In this document: positions 32,655 through 43,104 of the stretch, one piece after another
How the letters are laid out: the number at the start of each line of letters is the position of its first letter
How positions within the stretch are numbered: the stretch's first letter is position 1
DNA from: Pantoea deleyi
GTDB lineage: Bacteria; Pseudomonadota; Gammaproteobacteria; Enterobacterales; Enterobacteriaceae
Length of the DNA: 64,000 nt
Assembly: GCF_022647325.1 (NCBI RefSeq)
Contig: NZ_CP071405.1
Coordinates: 3,286,001 to 3,350,000, forward strand
Direction of reading: 5' to 3'
Notes under the pieces: model-generated
Told to the model about the DNA's origin: nothing
Databases searched by the model: none
Seen by the model: the letters and a program-made list of their open reading frames with translations, nothing else
Program-made: the position numbers and the translations under genes

Positions 32655-33965
32655 TTATGACAGTGGCTTAATCTCCTGCGCCTGCACCGGTTCATGGCTG
32701 AGATCGCGTCGCAGCCAGATCCCGGTCATCAGGCCTGCCAGCGCCAGCGCCATCACATACCAGCACGGCGCCATGACCGAGAACCCCATCAGCAGTGAGA
32801 CTGCGATGGGGGTCAGCCCGCCGAAGATCGCATAGGCGACGTTGTAGGAAAACGAGAGCCCGGTAAAACGCACCTCTGCCGGAAAGGCACGCACCATCAC
32901 GAACGGCACGACGCCGACGACCCCGACGCTCAGCCCCGCCAGCCCATAGAGCACGAAGAGCTGCTGCGGATAGAGAGCGGTCAGGTGATAAAACTGCCAG
33001 CTGCAGATCGCCAGCAGCAGGCTGCCGACACACAGGGTGCGGCTGGCGCCAAAGCGATCGGCAGCCAGCCCGGCAAGGATACAGCCCACGCAGAGCATCA
33101 GGGTGGCGATACTGTTGGCCTGCAGGGTCAGCGCGGGCGCAATGCCCTGCTGCTTCTGCAGCCAGACCGGCGACATCAGGATCACCACCACAATGCAGGC
33201 GGAGAGCAGCCAGGTCAGCAGCATAGAGATGACGACGGATTTCTTATGCTCCGCCAGCACCGTTTTCAGCGGCAGGGTTTCCGCCAGCGCTTTACGCTGC
33301 TGCATCTCCACAAACACCGGTGTTTCATGCAGCCAGCGGCGCAGGTACATCGCGAGCAGGCCAAACAGCCCGCCTAAAAAGAACGGGATACGCCAGCCGC
33401 CCTCGTGAATCGCCTGCGGAGACATCGACGTATTGATCAGCGTCGCCACCAGCGAGCCCAGTAAAATGCCGATGGTCAGCCCGGCGGTCAGTGTGCCGCA
33501 GGCGATGCCGATACGTTTATAAGGCACATGCTCCGCGACAAACACCCAGGCGCCCGGCACTTCACCGCCAATCGCCGCTCCCTGCAACATCCGCATCAGC
33601 AGCATCAGCAGTGGCGCCGCGATCCCGATCGTCTGCCACGTGGGTAACGCGCCCATCATCAGGGTCGGCAGCGCCATCAGCAGAATACTCAGGCTGAACA
33701 TCTTTTTGCGGCCGAGCTTATCGCCGAAGTGCGCCATCACGATGCCGCCCAGCGGCCGCGCCAGATAGCCCGCAGCAAAAATGGCAAACGTCTGTAGCTG
33801 ACGCAGCCATTCCGGGATATCTGCCGGGAAGAAAAGCTCGCCGATAACGGCGGCGAAGAAGACAAAAATGATGAAGTCGTAAAATTCGAGCGCGCCGCCC
33901 AGGGCGGCCAGCGCCAGCGTACGGTAATCCTTACCGGTCAGGCGCTGAGTAGGAGTCGGATTCAT
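32655..33965 (-). CDS. MFS metabolite:H+ symporter (ShiA/ProP type)
   Basis: A 436-residue inner-membrane transporter with 12 predicted helices. The metabolite:H+ symporter features are GGALEFYDFIIFVFFAAVIG in helix 1, the loop 2-3 signature FGDKLGRKKMF, and the MRMLQGAAIGGEVPGAWVFVAEH segment. I chose MNPTPTQRLTGKDYR (33965) as start because the 23 upstream residues have no family-like content. The substrate (a carboxylate, osmolyte or shikimate-like compound) cannot be told. It replaces K-12 genes between satP and mog. Confidence 0.82.
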   Translation of the reverse strand: MNPTPTQRLTGKDYRTLALAALGGALEFYDFIIFVFFAAVIGELFFPADIPEWLRQLQTFAIFAAGYLARPLGGIVMAHFGDKLGRKKMFSLSILLMALPTLMMGALPTWQTIGIAAPLLMLLMRMLQGAAIGGEVPGAWVFVAEHVPYKRIGIACGTLTAGLTIGILLGSLVATLINTSMSPQAIHEGGWRIPFFLGGLFGLLAMYLRRWLHETPVFVEMQQRKALAETLPLKTVLAEHKKSVVISMLLTWLLSACIVVVILMSPVWLQKQQGIAPALTLQANSIATLMLCVGCILAGLAADRFGASRTLCVGSLLLAICSWQFYHLTALYPQQLFVLYGLAGLSVGVVGVVPFVMVRAFPAEVRFTGLSFSYNVAYAIFGGLTPIAVSLLMGFSVMAPCWYVMALALAGLMTGIWLRRDLSHEPVQAQEIKPLS

Positions 33966-34071
33966 AATATTCCAGAGGCAAAAGAGATAACGTTGTAAAG
34001 ATACGATTACTATACCGTCAATCTTTTGCCACACCAGCAGGGCTATAGCTTATGCCTGAAATGGGGAATAT

Positions 34072-34659
34072 TTAGTTATTTATCTCACGGATGGCACTTT
34101 TAGGCCGAAATGCTGCTACCACTTCCGGATGCGTTTCGACATACGGCCCGTCCAGCAGCTGTAAACAATAAGGTACAGAAGCGAAAATGCCGTGCACCTG
34201 AACCTTGCCCTGCGCATCCTTCAGCCCTTCCAGCGTCTCTTTGATCGATTTTGGCTGGCCCGGCAGATTCAGGATCAGCGACTGTTTGCGGATCACCCCC
34301 ACCTGGCGCGACAGAATCGCGGTCGGCACAAACTGCAGGCTGATCTGGCGCATCTGCTCACCAAACCCTGGCATCTCGCGATCGGCGACGGCCAGCGTCG
34401 CGTCGGGAGTGACATCGCGACGGGCCGGACCGGTGCCGCCGGTGGTCAGCACCAGATGGCAGAAGCGTTCATCGACCAGTTCACAAATCGCCTGTTCAAT
34501 CATCACCTGCTCATCGGGCACCAGGCGGGATTCAATCTCAAACGGGCTGCTGATGGCGCTGCTGAGCCAGCTCTCCAGCGCGGGGATCCCCTGATCCTGA
34601 TAGATGCCGTTGGCGGCGCGATCGGAGACTGAGATCAGGCCAATGCGTAATGTATTCAT
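34072..34659 (-). CDS. mog: Molybdopterin adenylyltransferase Mog
   Basis: Adenylates molybdopterin before molybdate insertion by MoeA. The 195-residue protein matches the family length and has IGLISVSDRAANGIYQDQG, the nucleotide-binding LTTGGTGPARRDVTPDAT, and LPGQPKSIKETL. It lies between the MFS gene and talB, the same talB-mog neighbourhood as K-12. Confidence 0.95.
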   Translation of the reverse strand: MNTLRIGLISVSDRAANGIYQDQGIPALESWLSSAISSPFEIESRLVPDEQVMIEQAICELVDERFCHLVLTTGGTGPARRDVTPDATLAVADREMPGFGEQMRQISLQFVPTAILSRQVGVIRKQSLILNLPGQPKSIKETLEGLKDAQGKVQVHGIFASVPYCLQLLDGPYVETHPEVVAAFRPKSAIREINN

Positions 34660-34751
34660 GATGTATTTCGCTGTGCTTTACCGCGGTGCGGTGGAGTAAA
34701 AGGGGACTGGCAGAGAGGATAATATAAAGTGAAAGGGTCGCAAAAGGGAAA

Positions 34752-34777
34752 ACCGTGACGGCCTGTGCCGTCACGGT
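34752..34777 (-). terminator. Intrinsic terminator of talB
   Basis: A perfect 10-bp stem ACCGTGACGG/CCGTCACGGT (loop CCTGTG) is followed on the minus strand by TTTTCCCTTTT. It lies 7 bases after the talB stop. Confidence 0.82.
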
Positions 34778-34784
34778 CAGCAGA

Positions 34785-35738
34785 TTACAGCAGTTCTGCC
34801 AGCATCTTCTCAAGTTTGCCCTGGTCGATGGCAAAGTTGCGGATACCTTCAGCCAGCTTGGCAACGGCCATCGGATCCTGGTTGTGCTGCCACAGGAACT
34901 CAGACTCGGTCATGCGGGCCGGACGCGCTTTCACTTCGCCGCTGTAGCTCAGTTTACGTTCCAGAGTGCCTTCGCTTTCTGCCAGCTCTTTCAGCAGCGC
35001 AGGAGAGATGGTCAGACGGTCGCAGCCGGCCAGCTCGATGATTTCGCCCACGTTACGGAAGCTGGCACCCATGACCACGGTTTCATAGCCGTGCTGCTTG
35101 TAGTAGTTGTAGATTTCAGAAACGGAAATCACGCCGGGATCTTCGTGCGCGGCATACTCTTTTTTGTCGGTGTTCGCTTTGTACCAGTCGAGGATACGGC
35201 CAACAAACGGCGAAATCAGGAACACACCCGCTTCGGCACAGGCACGCGCCTGGGCAAAGGAGAACAGCAGCGTCAGGTTACAGTTGATGCCCTCTTTTTC
35301 CAGCTGCTCCGCCGCGCGGATACCCTGCCAGGTAGAGGCCAGTTTGATCAGGATACGGTCATTGCTGATACCGGCATCGTTATAGAGCTTGATCAGGCTG
35401 CGGGCTTTCGCGATGCTGCCTTCAGTGTCGTAAGAGAGACGCGCATCGACTTCTGTCGAGATGCGGCCCGGCACCAGTTTAAGGATTTCCAGACCAATGT
35501 TTACGGCCAGCTTGTCAGAAACCAGCTGCAGCTGCTCTTCTTTGTTGCTGCTCTGCTCACGCGCCCAGCCGATCGCTTCATCGATCAGTTTACGGTATTC
35601 AGGGATTTGTGCGGCGTTGAGGATCAGAGAAGGGTTGGTAGTCGCATCCTGAGGCTGGTACAGCTTCATGGCTGCGATATCACCGGTGTCGGCGACGACG
35701 GTGGTGAGCTGACGCAGGGAGGTAAGTTTGTCCGTCAT
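34785..35738 (-). CDS. talB: Transaldolase B
   Basis: Transfers a dihydroxyacetone unit between sugar phosphates in the non-oxidative pentose phosphate pathway. The 317 residues equal the E. coli length. The Schiff-base lysine is in [17 protein letters not shown] (about residue 132). [10 protein letters not shown] is near the N-terminus and [29 protein letters not shown] follows the active site. Divergent from yaaA. Confidence 0.97.
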   Translation of the reverse strand: MTDKLTSLRQLTTVVADTGDIAAMKLYQPQDATTNPSLILNAAQIPEYRKLIDEAIGWAREQSSNKEEQLQLVSDKLAVNIGLEILKLVPGRISTEVDARLSYDTEGSIAKARSLIKLYNDAGISNDRILIKLASTWQGIRAAEQLEKEGINCNLTLLFSFAQARACAEAGVFLISPFVGRILDWYKANTDKKEYAAHEDPGVISVSEIYNYYKQHGYETVVMGASFRNVGEIIELAGCDRLTISPALLKELAESEGTLERKLSYSGEVKARPARMTESEFLWQHNQDPMAVAKLAEGIRNFAIDQGKLEKMLAELL

Positions 35739-35947
35739 GTTCTTTTCTCTTAGTTAACTATCAGTGTGAAAAAAGGCTGTGGCGATAATATCACGCAGCA
35801 ACGGTGGCGCAAGGTCAGGGAATGCCGTTTGCGATAGTGCGGACAAATAGGTGTGATTCGTCATTCTTTGCAGCTTTTTTGCTACACTGCCAGCCCTGAT
35901 GAGCAGCCAATGCCCTGTAAATCCAGCTATTAATCGAGGAAACGACT

Positions 35948-36721
35948 ATGTTGATGGTGATCTCTCCGGCCAAGACGCTGGATTATGAAAGCCCGCTGGC
36001 GACGACGCGCTACACCCAGCCTGCGCTGTTAGAAAAATCACAACAGCTGATTGAGATTGCCCGCGATCTGTCCCCGGCCAGCATCGCCTCGTTAATGAGC
36101 ATCAGCGACAAACTGGCGCACCTGAATGCCGAGCGGTTTAACAGCTGGCAGCCCGACTTCTCGCCACAGAACGCCCGCCAGGCGATTCTGGCGTTCAAAG
36201 GCGACGTTTACACCGGCCTGCAGGCTGAAACCTTCAGCGATCGCGATTTCGATTTTGCTCAGCAGCACCTGCGCATGTTGTCTGGCCTCTATGGCGTACT
36301 GCGTCCGCTCGACTTAATGCAGCCTTACCGTCTGGAGATGGGGATTCGCCTGGCGAACCCGGCCGGTAAAGATCTCTATACCTTCTGGGGCGATCTCATT
36401 ACTGAAACGCTGAATGCCGCGCTGGCGGAACAGGGCGATGAGGTGCTGATCAACCTCGCCTCGGACGAATATTTCAGGGCGGTTAAGCCGAAGAAACTGC
36501 AGGCGCAGATGATCAAGCCGGTGTTCCTCGACGAGAAGAACGGCAGCTACAAAGTCATCAGTTTCTATGCCAAAAAGGCGCGCGGACTAATGAGTCGCTT
36601 TGTGATTCAGCAGCAGCTGACGAAGCCGGAGCAGCTTAAAGCGTTTGATCTGGAGGGGTATCGTTTTGATGCCGCCAGCAGCAGCGACAGTGAGCTGGTG
36701 TTTAAGCGCGCGGAGCAGTAA
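35948..36721 (+). CDS. yaaA: Peroxide stress resistance protein YaaA
   Basis: DUF328 family protein that lowers free intracellular iron and limits Fenton damage. In E. coli it is induced by OxyR. The 257-residue protein starts [17 protein letters not shown] and carries the family blocks [36 protein letters not shown] and [15 protein letters not shown]-binding by the family has been reported. yaaJ, its K-12 neighbour, is missing. It converges on thrC. Confidence 0.93.
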   Translation: MLMVISPAKTLDYESPLATTRYTQPALLEKSQQLIEIARDLSPASIASLMSISDKLAHLNAERFNSWQPDFSPQNARQAILAFKGDVYTGLQAETFSDRDFDFAQQHLRMLSGLYGVLRPLDLMQPYRLEMGIRLANPAGKDLYTFWGDLITETLNAALAEQGDEVLINLASDEYFRAVKPKKLQAQMIKPVFLDEKNGSYKVISFYAKKARGLMSRFVIQQQLTKPEQLKAFDLEGYRFDAASSSDSELVFKRAEQ

Positions 36722-36734
36722 CGCCGCCGCGCGC

Positions 36735-36760
36735 CGGGCTTCCCCCTATCGGAGAAGCCC
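36735..36760. terminator. Hairpin between convergent yaaA and thrC
   Basis: GGGCTTC and GAAGCCC form a 7-bp stem around an 11-base loop between the two stop codons. There is no strong T tract, so this is a weak terminator candidate for thrC or yaaA. Confidence 0.4.
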
Positions 36761-36769
36761 TGGGTACTC

Positions 36770-38053
36770 TTACTTCAGCAGGAACGCCCGCAGCGCGGCG
36801 AAATCCGCCTTCATCTTATGCGACAGCAGCGGCAGATCGGCGCGCTCCGCTAACGCCGGCGGCAGCGTCAGCGTCTGCTCCAGGATCGCCTCCACGCTCT
36901 CGCGGAACTTCGCCGGGTGAGCCGTCCCCAGGAACAGACCATACTCCCCTTCCTGCAGCTGGTCGCGCAGCAGACGCCAGGCGATGGCGGCATGCGGCTC
37001 GGACACATAGCCTGCTTCAGCCAGTTCACGCATCGCGGCGCGGGTGGTCTCATCAGAGACGGCACCACAGGCCAGATCGGTCAGGCGCCAGGTTTTACGG
37101 CGGAACAGCTCTTCCACACGCGGCCAGTTGTTCGGCTGGCTGACATCCATCGCATTCGACAGCGTAGAGACCGTCTGGTTAGGCAGCCACTCGCCGTTGC
37201 CCAGGAAGCGCGGCACCGTGTCGTTGGCGTTGGTGGCGGCGATAAAGCGCTTGATCGGCAGGCCCAGTGATTTAGCCAGCAGACCGGCGGTCAGATCGCC
37301 AAAGTTGCCGCTTGGCACAGAGACCACCAGCTGATTGCGTTTCTCCTGCGGCAGCTGAGCCACTGCTTCAAAGTAGTAGCAGATCTGCGCCAGCAGGCGG
37401 CTGATGTTGATGGAGTTTGCCGAGTTAAGGCCAATCGCCTTCTTCAGCGCTTCATCATCAAACGCCTGTTTCACCAGTGCCTGGCAGGCATCGAAATCGC
37501 CGTCGATCGCAAGGGTTTCGATGTTGCCGCCCAGGGTGCAGAAAAGTTTCTCCTGCAGCGGACTGATTTTGCCCTGCGGATAGAGGATCACTACGCGCAC
37601 GTTTTTCATGCCGTAGAAGGCGTGCGCTACGGCGGCACCGGTGTCGCCGGAGGTGGCGGTCAGAATCGTGATCTGCTCATCGGAACCAGAAACATACGAC
37701 AGCATCTGCGCCATAAAGCGGCCGCCGAAATCTTTAAACGCCAGCGTCGGGCCGTGGAACAGTTCCAGACAGGCGATATCCTCGCTGACCGCTTTGACCG
37801 GCGCCGGGAAAGCAAACGCGGCTTTCACGCGCTCATGCAGCTGCTGGGCCGGGATCTCGTCACCAATAAACGCCGAGAGGATTTTGCTGCTGCGGCTGAC
37901 AAAATCCATCTCCAGCATCGCGTCGATGTCGGTCAGTTCAAACTCTGGCAGTTCCAGCGGAAAGAAGAGACCCTGCTGTGAGCCCAGACCCTGTTTCACC
38001 GCCTGGGCGAAGCTGACCTGCTCGTTGTGATCCTTAAGATTGTAGAGTTTCAT
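36770..38053 (-). CDS. thrC: Threonine synthase
   Basis: PLP enzyme converting O-phosphohomoserine to threonine. The 427 residues match E. coli (428). The PLP lysine is in LAFKDFGGRFMAQM (about residue 107), with TATSGDTGAAVAHAF and SVPSGNFGDLTAG binding phosphate. It is the last gene of thrLABC, 3 bases after thrB. Confidence 0.97.
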   Translation of the reverse strand: MKLYNLKDHNEQVSFAQAVKQGLGSQQGLFFPLELPEFELTDIDAMLEMDFVSRSSKILSAFIGDEIPAQQLHERVKAAFAFPAPVKAVSEDIACLELFHGPTLAFKDFGGRFMAQMLSYVSGSDEQITILTATSGDTGAAVAHAFYGMKNVRVVILYPQGKISPLQEKLFCTLGGNIETLAIDGDFDACQALVKQAFDDEALKKAIGLNSANSINISRLLAQICYYFEAVAQLPQEKRNQLVVSVPSGNFGDLTAGLLAKSLGLPIKRFIAATNANDTVPRFLGNGEWLPNQTVSTLSNAMDVSQPNNWPRVEELFRRKTWRLTDLACGAVSDETTRAAMRELAEAGYVSEPHAAIAWRLLRDQLQEGEYGLFLGTAHPAKFRESVEAILEQTLTLPPALAERADLPLLSHKMKADFAALRAFLLK

Positions 38054-38056
38054 GCG

Positions 38057-38986
38057 TTATCCCAATTGTCGTGCGCCAGCCGTGTCAAGACGGCAGATAT
38101 GGACGAAGCCTTCATCGTTCTGCAGATAGTGCTGGCTCAGCCAGTCAGCCATCCGCTGTGCCGTTTCCATCTGATTGCAAACGGCGAAAAGTGTCGGACC
38201 GGAACCTGAAATCCCGCACGCCAGCGCGCCAGTATCTTTAGCGGCCTGGCGCGCCGCGGCAAAGCCGGGCAGCAGCCGGGTGCGATAGGGTTCGGCAATC
38301 ACATCCTGCATCAGTTTAGCGGCCAGCTCAGGCTGACGCGTATGGCAGGCGTGAATGAAGCCCGCCAGCAGGCGGCCATGCTTGATGCAATCCTCTTTGC
38401 GGTACTGCGCAGGTAAAATGGCGCGCGCTTCGGCGGTCGAGACCTTGATGCCCGGATAGGCCATCACCCACAGCCAGTCGTCGAAGCCCGGCACCGCCTG
38501 GCTGATAATGTCGTTTTCCTCCAGCATCAGCTGGATGCCGCCCAGGAAGCAGGGCGCAACGTTATCGTAATGTACGCTGCCGGAGATCCGCCCTTCCAGC
38601 TCGCCCATCAGCGTCAGCAGAGCGCTGTCGCTGAGCGGTTTGCCGCAGAATTCGTTCATCGCCATTAAACCGGCCACCACCGAGCAGGCGCTGGAGCCCA
38701 GCCCGGAGCCGATAGGCATATTCTTCTCCAGCGTCATCGCCACCGGGATCTCTTTGCCCACCGCCTCGCAGAAACGCTGCCAGCACTGATAGACGATATT
38801 CTCCCTGGGATCGGCGGGCAGCTTACTGACGAAACGGCCGGCGTTGGTCAGGGAAAACTGATCCGCCGCCGCAACCGACACGCAGTCGCCCAGCAGGGAG
38901 CCATCTACCGGCGAAACGGCCGCGCCCAGCACATCGAAGCCGACGCTGACGTTACCAATCGAGGCCGGTGCGTAAATTTTTACCAT
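38057..38986 (-). CDS. thrB: Homoserine kinase
   Basis: GHMP-family kinase making O-phosphohomoserine. The start at [18 protein letters not shown] (38986) gives 309 residues, like E. coli (310). A frame extending seven codons into thrA is less likely. The ATP loop is [17 protein letters not shown], and the [13 protein letters not shown] block lies near the C-terminus. Only 2 bases separate the thrA stop from this ATG. Confidence 0.96.
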   Translation of the reverse strand: MVKIYAPASIGNVSVGFDVLGAAVSPVDGSLLGDCVSVAAADQFSLTNAGRFVSKLPADPRENIVYQCWQRFCEAVGKEIPVAMTLEKNMPIGSGLGSSACSVVAGLMAMNEFCGKPLSDSALLTLMGELEGRISGSVHYDNVAPCFLGGIQLMLEENDIISQAVPGFDDWLWVMAYPGIKVSTAEARAILPAQYRKEDCIKHGRLLAGFIHACHTRQPELAAKLMQDVIAEPYRTRLLPGFAAARQAAKDTGALACGISGSGPTLFAVCNQMETAQRMADWLSQHYLQNDEGFVHICRLDTAGARQLG

Positions 38987-38988
38987 GA

Positions 38989-41451
38989 TTAAACTCCCAA
39001 CTTCCATGACAGCGTACGCAGCAGGTCGGCAAAGACCCCGGCCGCTGTGACATCATTTCCTGCACCGTATCCGCGCAGCACCAGCGGAATCGGTTGATAG
39101 TAGCGGCTGTAAAACGCCAGCGCGTTCTCGCCATTTTTCACTTTATAGAGCGGATCGTTGCCGTCAACGGCCTCGATCTTCACTTTGCAGATACCACCCT
39201 CTTCGATCACGCCCACATAGCGCAGGACTTTACCCGCCTCCTGCGCCTGCGCGACCCGGCTGGCAAAGGCGTCATCCAGTTCCGGCAGACGCTGCATAAA
39301 TTGCTCAACATCCTGAATCCCGGTCAGGCTGGCGGGCAGCAGCGGCTCGATCTCAATGTCACTCAGCTCCAGCTGATGACCCGCCTCACGCGCCAGAATC
39401 AGCAGCTTGCGCGCCACATCGGTTCCGGCGAGATCGTCGCGTGGATCGGGTTCGGTGAAGCCCATCTCACGCGCCATCCGGGTCGCCTGGGAGAGGGACA
39501 CCCCTTCATCCAGCTTGCCGAAGATAAAGGAGAGCGAACCGGAGAGAATACCGGAGAAACGCAGCAGCTCATCACCGGCGTTCATCAGGTTCTGCAGGTT
39601 TTCGATCACCGGCAGGCCAGCGCCCACGTTGGTGTCATACAGGAATTTGCGCCGTGATTTGGCCGCCGCCGCACGCATCTGCTGATAGTAATGCCAGGAG
39701 GAGGTGTTGGCCTTTTTGTTCGGCGTCACCACATGGAAGCCTTCGCTGAGAAAATCGGCGTACTGATCGGCAACTGCCTGGCTGGAGGTACAGTCCACAA
39801 TCACCGGATTGAGCAGATGGTACTCTTTTACCAGACGCGCCATGCGGCCCAGATTGAACGGCTCTTTCGCCTCGGCCAGCGCCGCCTGCCAGTGACTCAG
39901 ATCGATGCCGTGGACGTTCGTTAACAGCGCACGCGAGTTGGCGATGCCGCAGACCCGCAGATCGATATGCTTCTGCTTCAGCCACGCCTGCTGGCGATGC
40001 AGCTGATCCAGCAGTGCGCCGCCCACCCCGCCTACGCCGACCACGAACACCTCAATCACCTGATCGGTGGCAAACAGCATCTGGTGCACCACGCGAACGC
40101 CGGTGATCACCTCGTCATTGTTGACCACGACCGAGATAGAGCGTTCAGAGGAGCCCTGGGCAATCGCCACGATATTAATATTGGCGCGCGCCAGCGCCGA
40201 GAAGAATTTGGCTGAGATGCCGCGCAGGGTGCGCATGCCATCGCCCACTACCGAGATGACCGCCAGGTTTTCGATGATATCCAGCGGGTCCAGCAGGCCA
40301 TCTTTCAGCTCCAGATAGAACTCCTCTTCCAGCACCTGACGCGCACGCGCCAGCTCGCTCTGCGGCACGCAGAAACTGATGCTGTATTCCGAAGAGGACT
40401 GCGTGATCAGCACCACGGAGATCCCGGTACGGGACATCGCCGCAAAGACTCTGGCCGCCATGCCCACCATCCCTTTCATGCCCGGGCCGGAGACATTGAC
40501 CATCGCCATATTATTCAGGTTAGTGATGCCTTTCACCGGGGTCTCATCCTGGTCGCCTTCTGCGCCGATGAGGGTGCCGGGTGCCTGCGGATTAGCGGTG
40601 TTTTTGATCAGGCAGGGGATCTGGAACTGGGCAATCGGCGCAATGGTGCGGGGATGTAAGACTTTCGCGCCGAAATAGGAGAGCTCCATCGCCTCCTGAT
40701 AGGACATCGACTTCAGCAGGCGCGCATCCGGCACCTGACGCGGATCGCAGGTGTAGACGCCATCCACGTCCGTCCAGATTTCACAGCAGTCGGCGCGCAG
40801 ACAGGCTGCCAGCACCGCTGCTGAATAGTCAGAGCCGTTACGGCCCAGCACCACCAGCTCGCCGCGTTCGTTACCGGCCGTAAAGCCCGCCATCAGGATC
40901 ATGTTCTGCGGTGGGATCCGGCTCGCCTCGATGCGACGGGTCGATTCGGCAATATCGACGGTAGATTCAAGGTAGTGGCCGACCGCCAGCAGTTTTTCCA
41001 CCGGGTCGATCACGCTGACGCCATAGCCGCGCGCCTGCAGCAGAGCCTCCATGATCGCGATCGAGAGCTTTTCACCACGACAGATGATCGCTGCGTTTAC
41101 GCTGTCCGGACACTGCCCCAGCAGGCTGATGCCGTGCAGCACCTGCTTCAACTGGGCAAACTCCAGATCGACACGGGTTTTCAGCTGATCGTATTCAAAG
41201 CCGGGCTGAGCCTCCGCCAGTCCCTGCAGCAGCTCGCTGAAAATGCGTTCGGCGTCGCTGATATTCGGCAAAGCATCCTGACCACTGATGGTTTTTTCAA
41301 TCATCGCCACCAGATGGTTAGTGATCTTCGCTGGCGCAGAGAGCACGGTTGCAACCTGTCCTTGTTGCGCATTGCTTTCCAGAATGTCCGCGACGCGAAG
41401 AAACCGCTCCGCATTCGCTACCGAGGTCCCGCCGAATTTCAGCACTCGCAT
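38989..41451 (-). CDS. thrA: Bifunctional aspartokinase I/homoserine dehydrogenase I
   Basis: First and third steps of the aspartate-to-threonine branch, feedback-inhibited by threonine. Starting at [17 protein letters not shown] (41451) gives 820 residues, identical in length to E. coli. The aspartokinase domain has KFGGTSVAN and [17 protein letters not shown]. Two ACT domains lie at about 315-460, and the dehydrogenase starts at [16 protein letters not shown] (about 466) with [17 protein letters not shown] start three codons upstream exists but lacks support. Preceded by the thr attenuator. Confidence 0.97.
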   Translation of the reverse strand: MRVLKFGGTSVANAERFLRVADILESNAQQGQVATVLSAPAKITNHLVAMIEKTISGQDALPNISDAERIFSELLQGLAEAQPGFEYDQLKTRVDLEFAQLKQVLHGISLLGQCPDSVNAAIICRGEKLSIAIMEALLQARGYGVSVIDPVEKLLAVGHYLESTVDIAESTRRIEASRIPPQNMILMAGFTAGNERGELVVLGRNGSDYSAAVLAACLRADCCEIWTDVDGVYTCDPRQVPDARLLKSMSYQEAMELSYFGAKVLHPRTIAPIAQFQIPCLIKNTANPQAPGTLIGAEGDQDETPVKGITNLNNMAMVNVSGPGMKGMVGMAARVFAAMSRTGISVVLITQSSSEYSISFCVPQSELARARQVLEEEFYLELKDGLLDPLDIIENLAVISVVGDGMRTLRGISAKFFSALARANINIVAIAQGSSERSISVVVNNDEVITGVRVVHQMLFATDQVIEVFVVGVGGVGGALLDQLHRQQAWLKQKHIDLRVCGIANSRALLTNVHGIDLSHWQAALAEAKEPFNLGRMARLVKEYHLLNPVIVDCTSSQAVADQYADFLSEGFHVVTPNKKANTSSWHYYQQMRAAAAKSRRKFLYDTNVGAGLPVIENLQNLMNAGDELLRFSGILSGSLSFIFGKLDEGVSLSQATRMAREMGFTEPDPRDDLAGTDVARKLLILAREAGHQLELSDIEIEPLLPASLTGIQDVEQFMQRLPELDDAFASRVAQAQEAGKVLRYVGVIEEGGICKVKIEAVDGNDPLYKVKNGENALAFYSRYYQPIPLVLRGYGAGNDVTAAGVFADLLRTLSWKLGV

Positions 41452-41480
41452 GATATTCACTCTCCTGAATTTAAGCCGAA

Positions 41481-41516
41481 AAAAAAGCCCGCACTGTTCA
41501 GGTGCGGGCTTTTTTT
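41481..41516 (-). terminator. thr operon attenuator
   Basis: A perfect 8-bp stem GCCCGCAC/GTGCGGGC (41487-41509, 7-base loop) is flanked by A6 and T7 tracts. The leader peptide region carries GGTGCGGGC (minus strand, about 41545 to 41537), which can pair with the 5' arm instead. That gives the alternative structures required for attenuation by ribosome stalling at Thr and Ile codons. Confidence 0.92.
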
Positions 41517-41534
41517 CTGTTTTTCCTGTATGCG

Positions 41535-41603
41535 TCAGCCCGCACCGTTACCTGGGGTAATGGTGGTGGTAATAATTGTGGTGTTCAGGCTGATTTTACG
41601 CAT
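41535..41603 (-). CDS. thrL: thr operon leader peptide
   Basis: A 22-residue [23 protein letters not shown] followed by AG, with six threonine and four isoleucine codons. The homologue in E. coli has 21 residues and ends TTGNGAG. Its stop is 18 bases before the attenuator hairpin. Stalling at Thr/Ile codons when charged tRNA is scarce would free the antiterminator. Confidence 0.92.
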   Translation of the reverse strand: MRKISLNTTIITTTITPGNGAG

Positions 41604-41790
41604 TGAGATTTATTTTCTGTCTGTCTTTTTTGTCCGTCTGGCTCCCAGAAGTAAAGCAAAGCGCACATTAAGTCAACCCGATTTGTCCGCCGGACAGATC
41701 TTCGCCACTGCGCACAGCCTCCGGTGAAAGCCGGAAACGGTGTTTGATCGTTTGCCATCACGAAACCAGGTGCGATCTGGTGCTATAAAA

Positions 41791-42495
41791 TCAGCTTTTT
41801 GCCGAGGATTTATCTGTGAGTTTTTTTTCAATATCGTGCAGCAGACGATGCAGCATCGCACTGTCGCGCTGCTCCAGCAGCCCGACCCGCTGATCGATCC
41901 AGTCTGCCAGTTTTTCATCATCGCTGACCTCAAGGTGCGTCAGCAGCTGATGGAAACGCTGACGCAGCGCCTGCAGCTGCTGCCCGTCGGCGGCCGCGGC
42001 GACCGGCGCCTCCACCTGGTTGAGCTTCGACAGCTGATAGCAGTAGACCATCACCGCCTGACCGAGATTGAGGGACGGATAGTCATTCGCCATCGGGATG
42101 CCGGTCAGCAGATCGACCTGCTCCAGCTCCTCGTTGGTCAGCCCGCTATCCTCGCGGCCAAACACCAGCGCCATGCTGTTGACCCACTGGCGCTTCTCCT
42201 GCAGCTGCGCTTCGACCTGCTCCGGCGTAGCGTAGTAGCGGAACTTTGCCCGGCTGCGCGCCGTGGTGGCGACCGAAAAATCGATATCCGCCAGCGCGTC
42301 GGCCAGAGTGGCAAAGGTCTGCACATTATCGAGGATCTCACCCGCGCCGTGGGCGACCCGGCGCGCAGCGGGGTCCTGCCAGGCGTCACTGGCCACGATA
42401 CGCAGCTGGGTGAAGCCCATCGTTTTCATGGCACGCGCCGCCGCGCCGATATTTTCTGGCCGCGCAGGCGAGACGAGAATCAGGGGAAAAAGCAT
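41791..42495 (-). CDS. yjtD: TrmH/SpoU-family RNA 2'-O-methyltransferase homologue YjtD (LasT)
   Basis: SPOUT methyltransferase family protein of unknown target, close to TrmJ. It has SPARPENIGAAARAMKTMGF at the N-terminus, the SAM-knot motifs LVFGREDSGLTNEEL and PSLNLGQAVMVYCYQLS, and the C-terminal LLEQRDSAMLHRLLHDIEKKL. I chose MLFPLILVSPARP (42495) as start, 234 residues against 228 in E. coli. An ATG 11 codons upstream is possible but unmatched. Location between arcA and thr is as in K-12. Confidence 0.87.
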   Translation of the reverse strand: MLFPLILVSPARPENIGAAARAMKTMGFTQLRIVASDAWQDPAARRVAHGAGEILDNVQTFATLADALADIDFSVATTARSRAKFRYYATPEQVEAQLQEKRQWVNSMALVFGREDSGLTNEELEQVDLLTGIPMANDYPSLNLGQAVMVYCYQLSKLNQVEAPVAAAADGQQLQALRQRFHQLLTHLEVSDDEKLADWIDQRVGLLEQRDSAMLHRLLHDIEKKLTDKSSAKS

Positions 42496-43104
42496 ATTTA
42501 TTCCATTGGTCCATTTACATAACGCCATATTAACATGGCTGTTAATGATTCAGTCGGCAGCAGGTAATAAGAAAATAGAGTGTTAACGATGTTAAAACTC
42601 ATTAAAAATCGTGGCCGGGATATTTTTATCACTGAAGCGGCCATTATTAAAGAAAACATTATTAAAGCATTTAACTTCAACAGGATAGAATGTCGTGACG
42701 CTCCGGTTTCATTTTGGGCCTCGCCCACAGAAAATGTAACGAAAATGATGCTTTTTGTGAGCTAAACAGGCAATATGCGAGAAGTTTTTCACAAAAGTGT
42801 TAACGTGCTACAATTGCATTTGATATAAGTCAACGAAGCGTTTTTTTTATGCTTATCGGTTGTAGTTGGTGCTGTTAGGTTGCTGTTAATACAGTTAGGA
42901 TATGCGCCATTATCATTAACGCCCGGGGCATGCAATTTTCATCCTGACTGGCTGAGCTAATACTGTTGTTGACGTTGATAGATGGCTTATCAAAAGATGA
43001 TTTCGTACAACGGTTCCGCGCGGCCCGCCGCTCTCGATGATGGAGAACGCCATACCGCTGTACGCCCTGTTTTCAATTTGTTGGCAAATTTTAGGTAGCT
43101 AAAC
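42496..43104 (+). promoter_or_regulatory. AT-rich arcA upstream region with FNR box
   Basis: About 600 bases with no convincing gene. An FNR-type box TTGAT-ATAA-GTCAA (42820-42833, nine of ten consensus bases) lies just downstream of a -10-like TACAAT (42809-42814), so FNR could control the distal promoter. E. coli arcA has several promoters and is FNR-regulated, which this layout fits. A 38-codon ORF (42982-43098) ends six bases before arcA. Its status is uncertain. I could not identify a yjjY homologue. Confidence 0.55.

Noticed and set aside
42580..42765. 61-codon frame in the yjtD-arcA gap
   Set aside because: Low-complexity AT-rich region with overlapping frames on both strands, no ribosome-binding site and no similarity to yjjY as I recall it.
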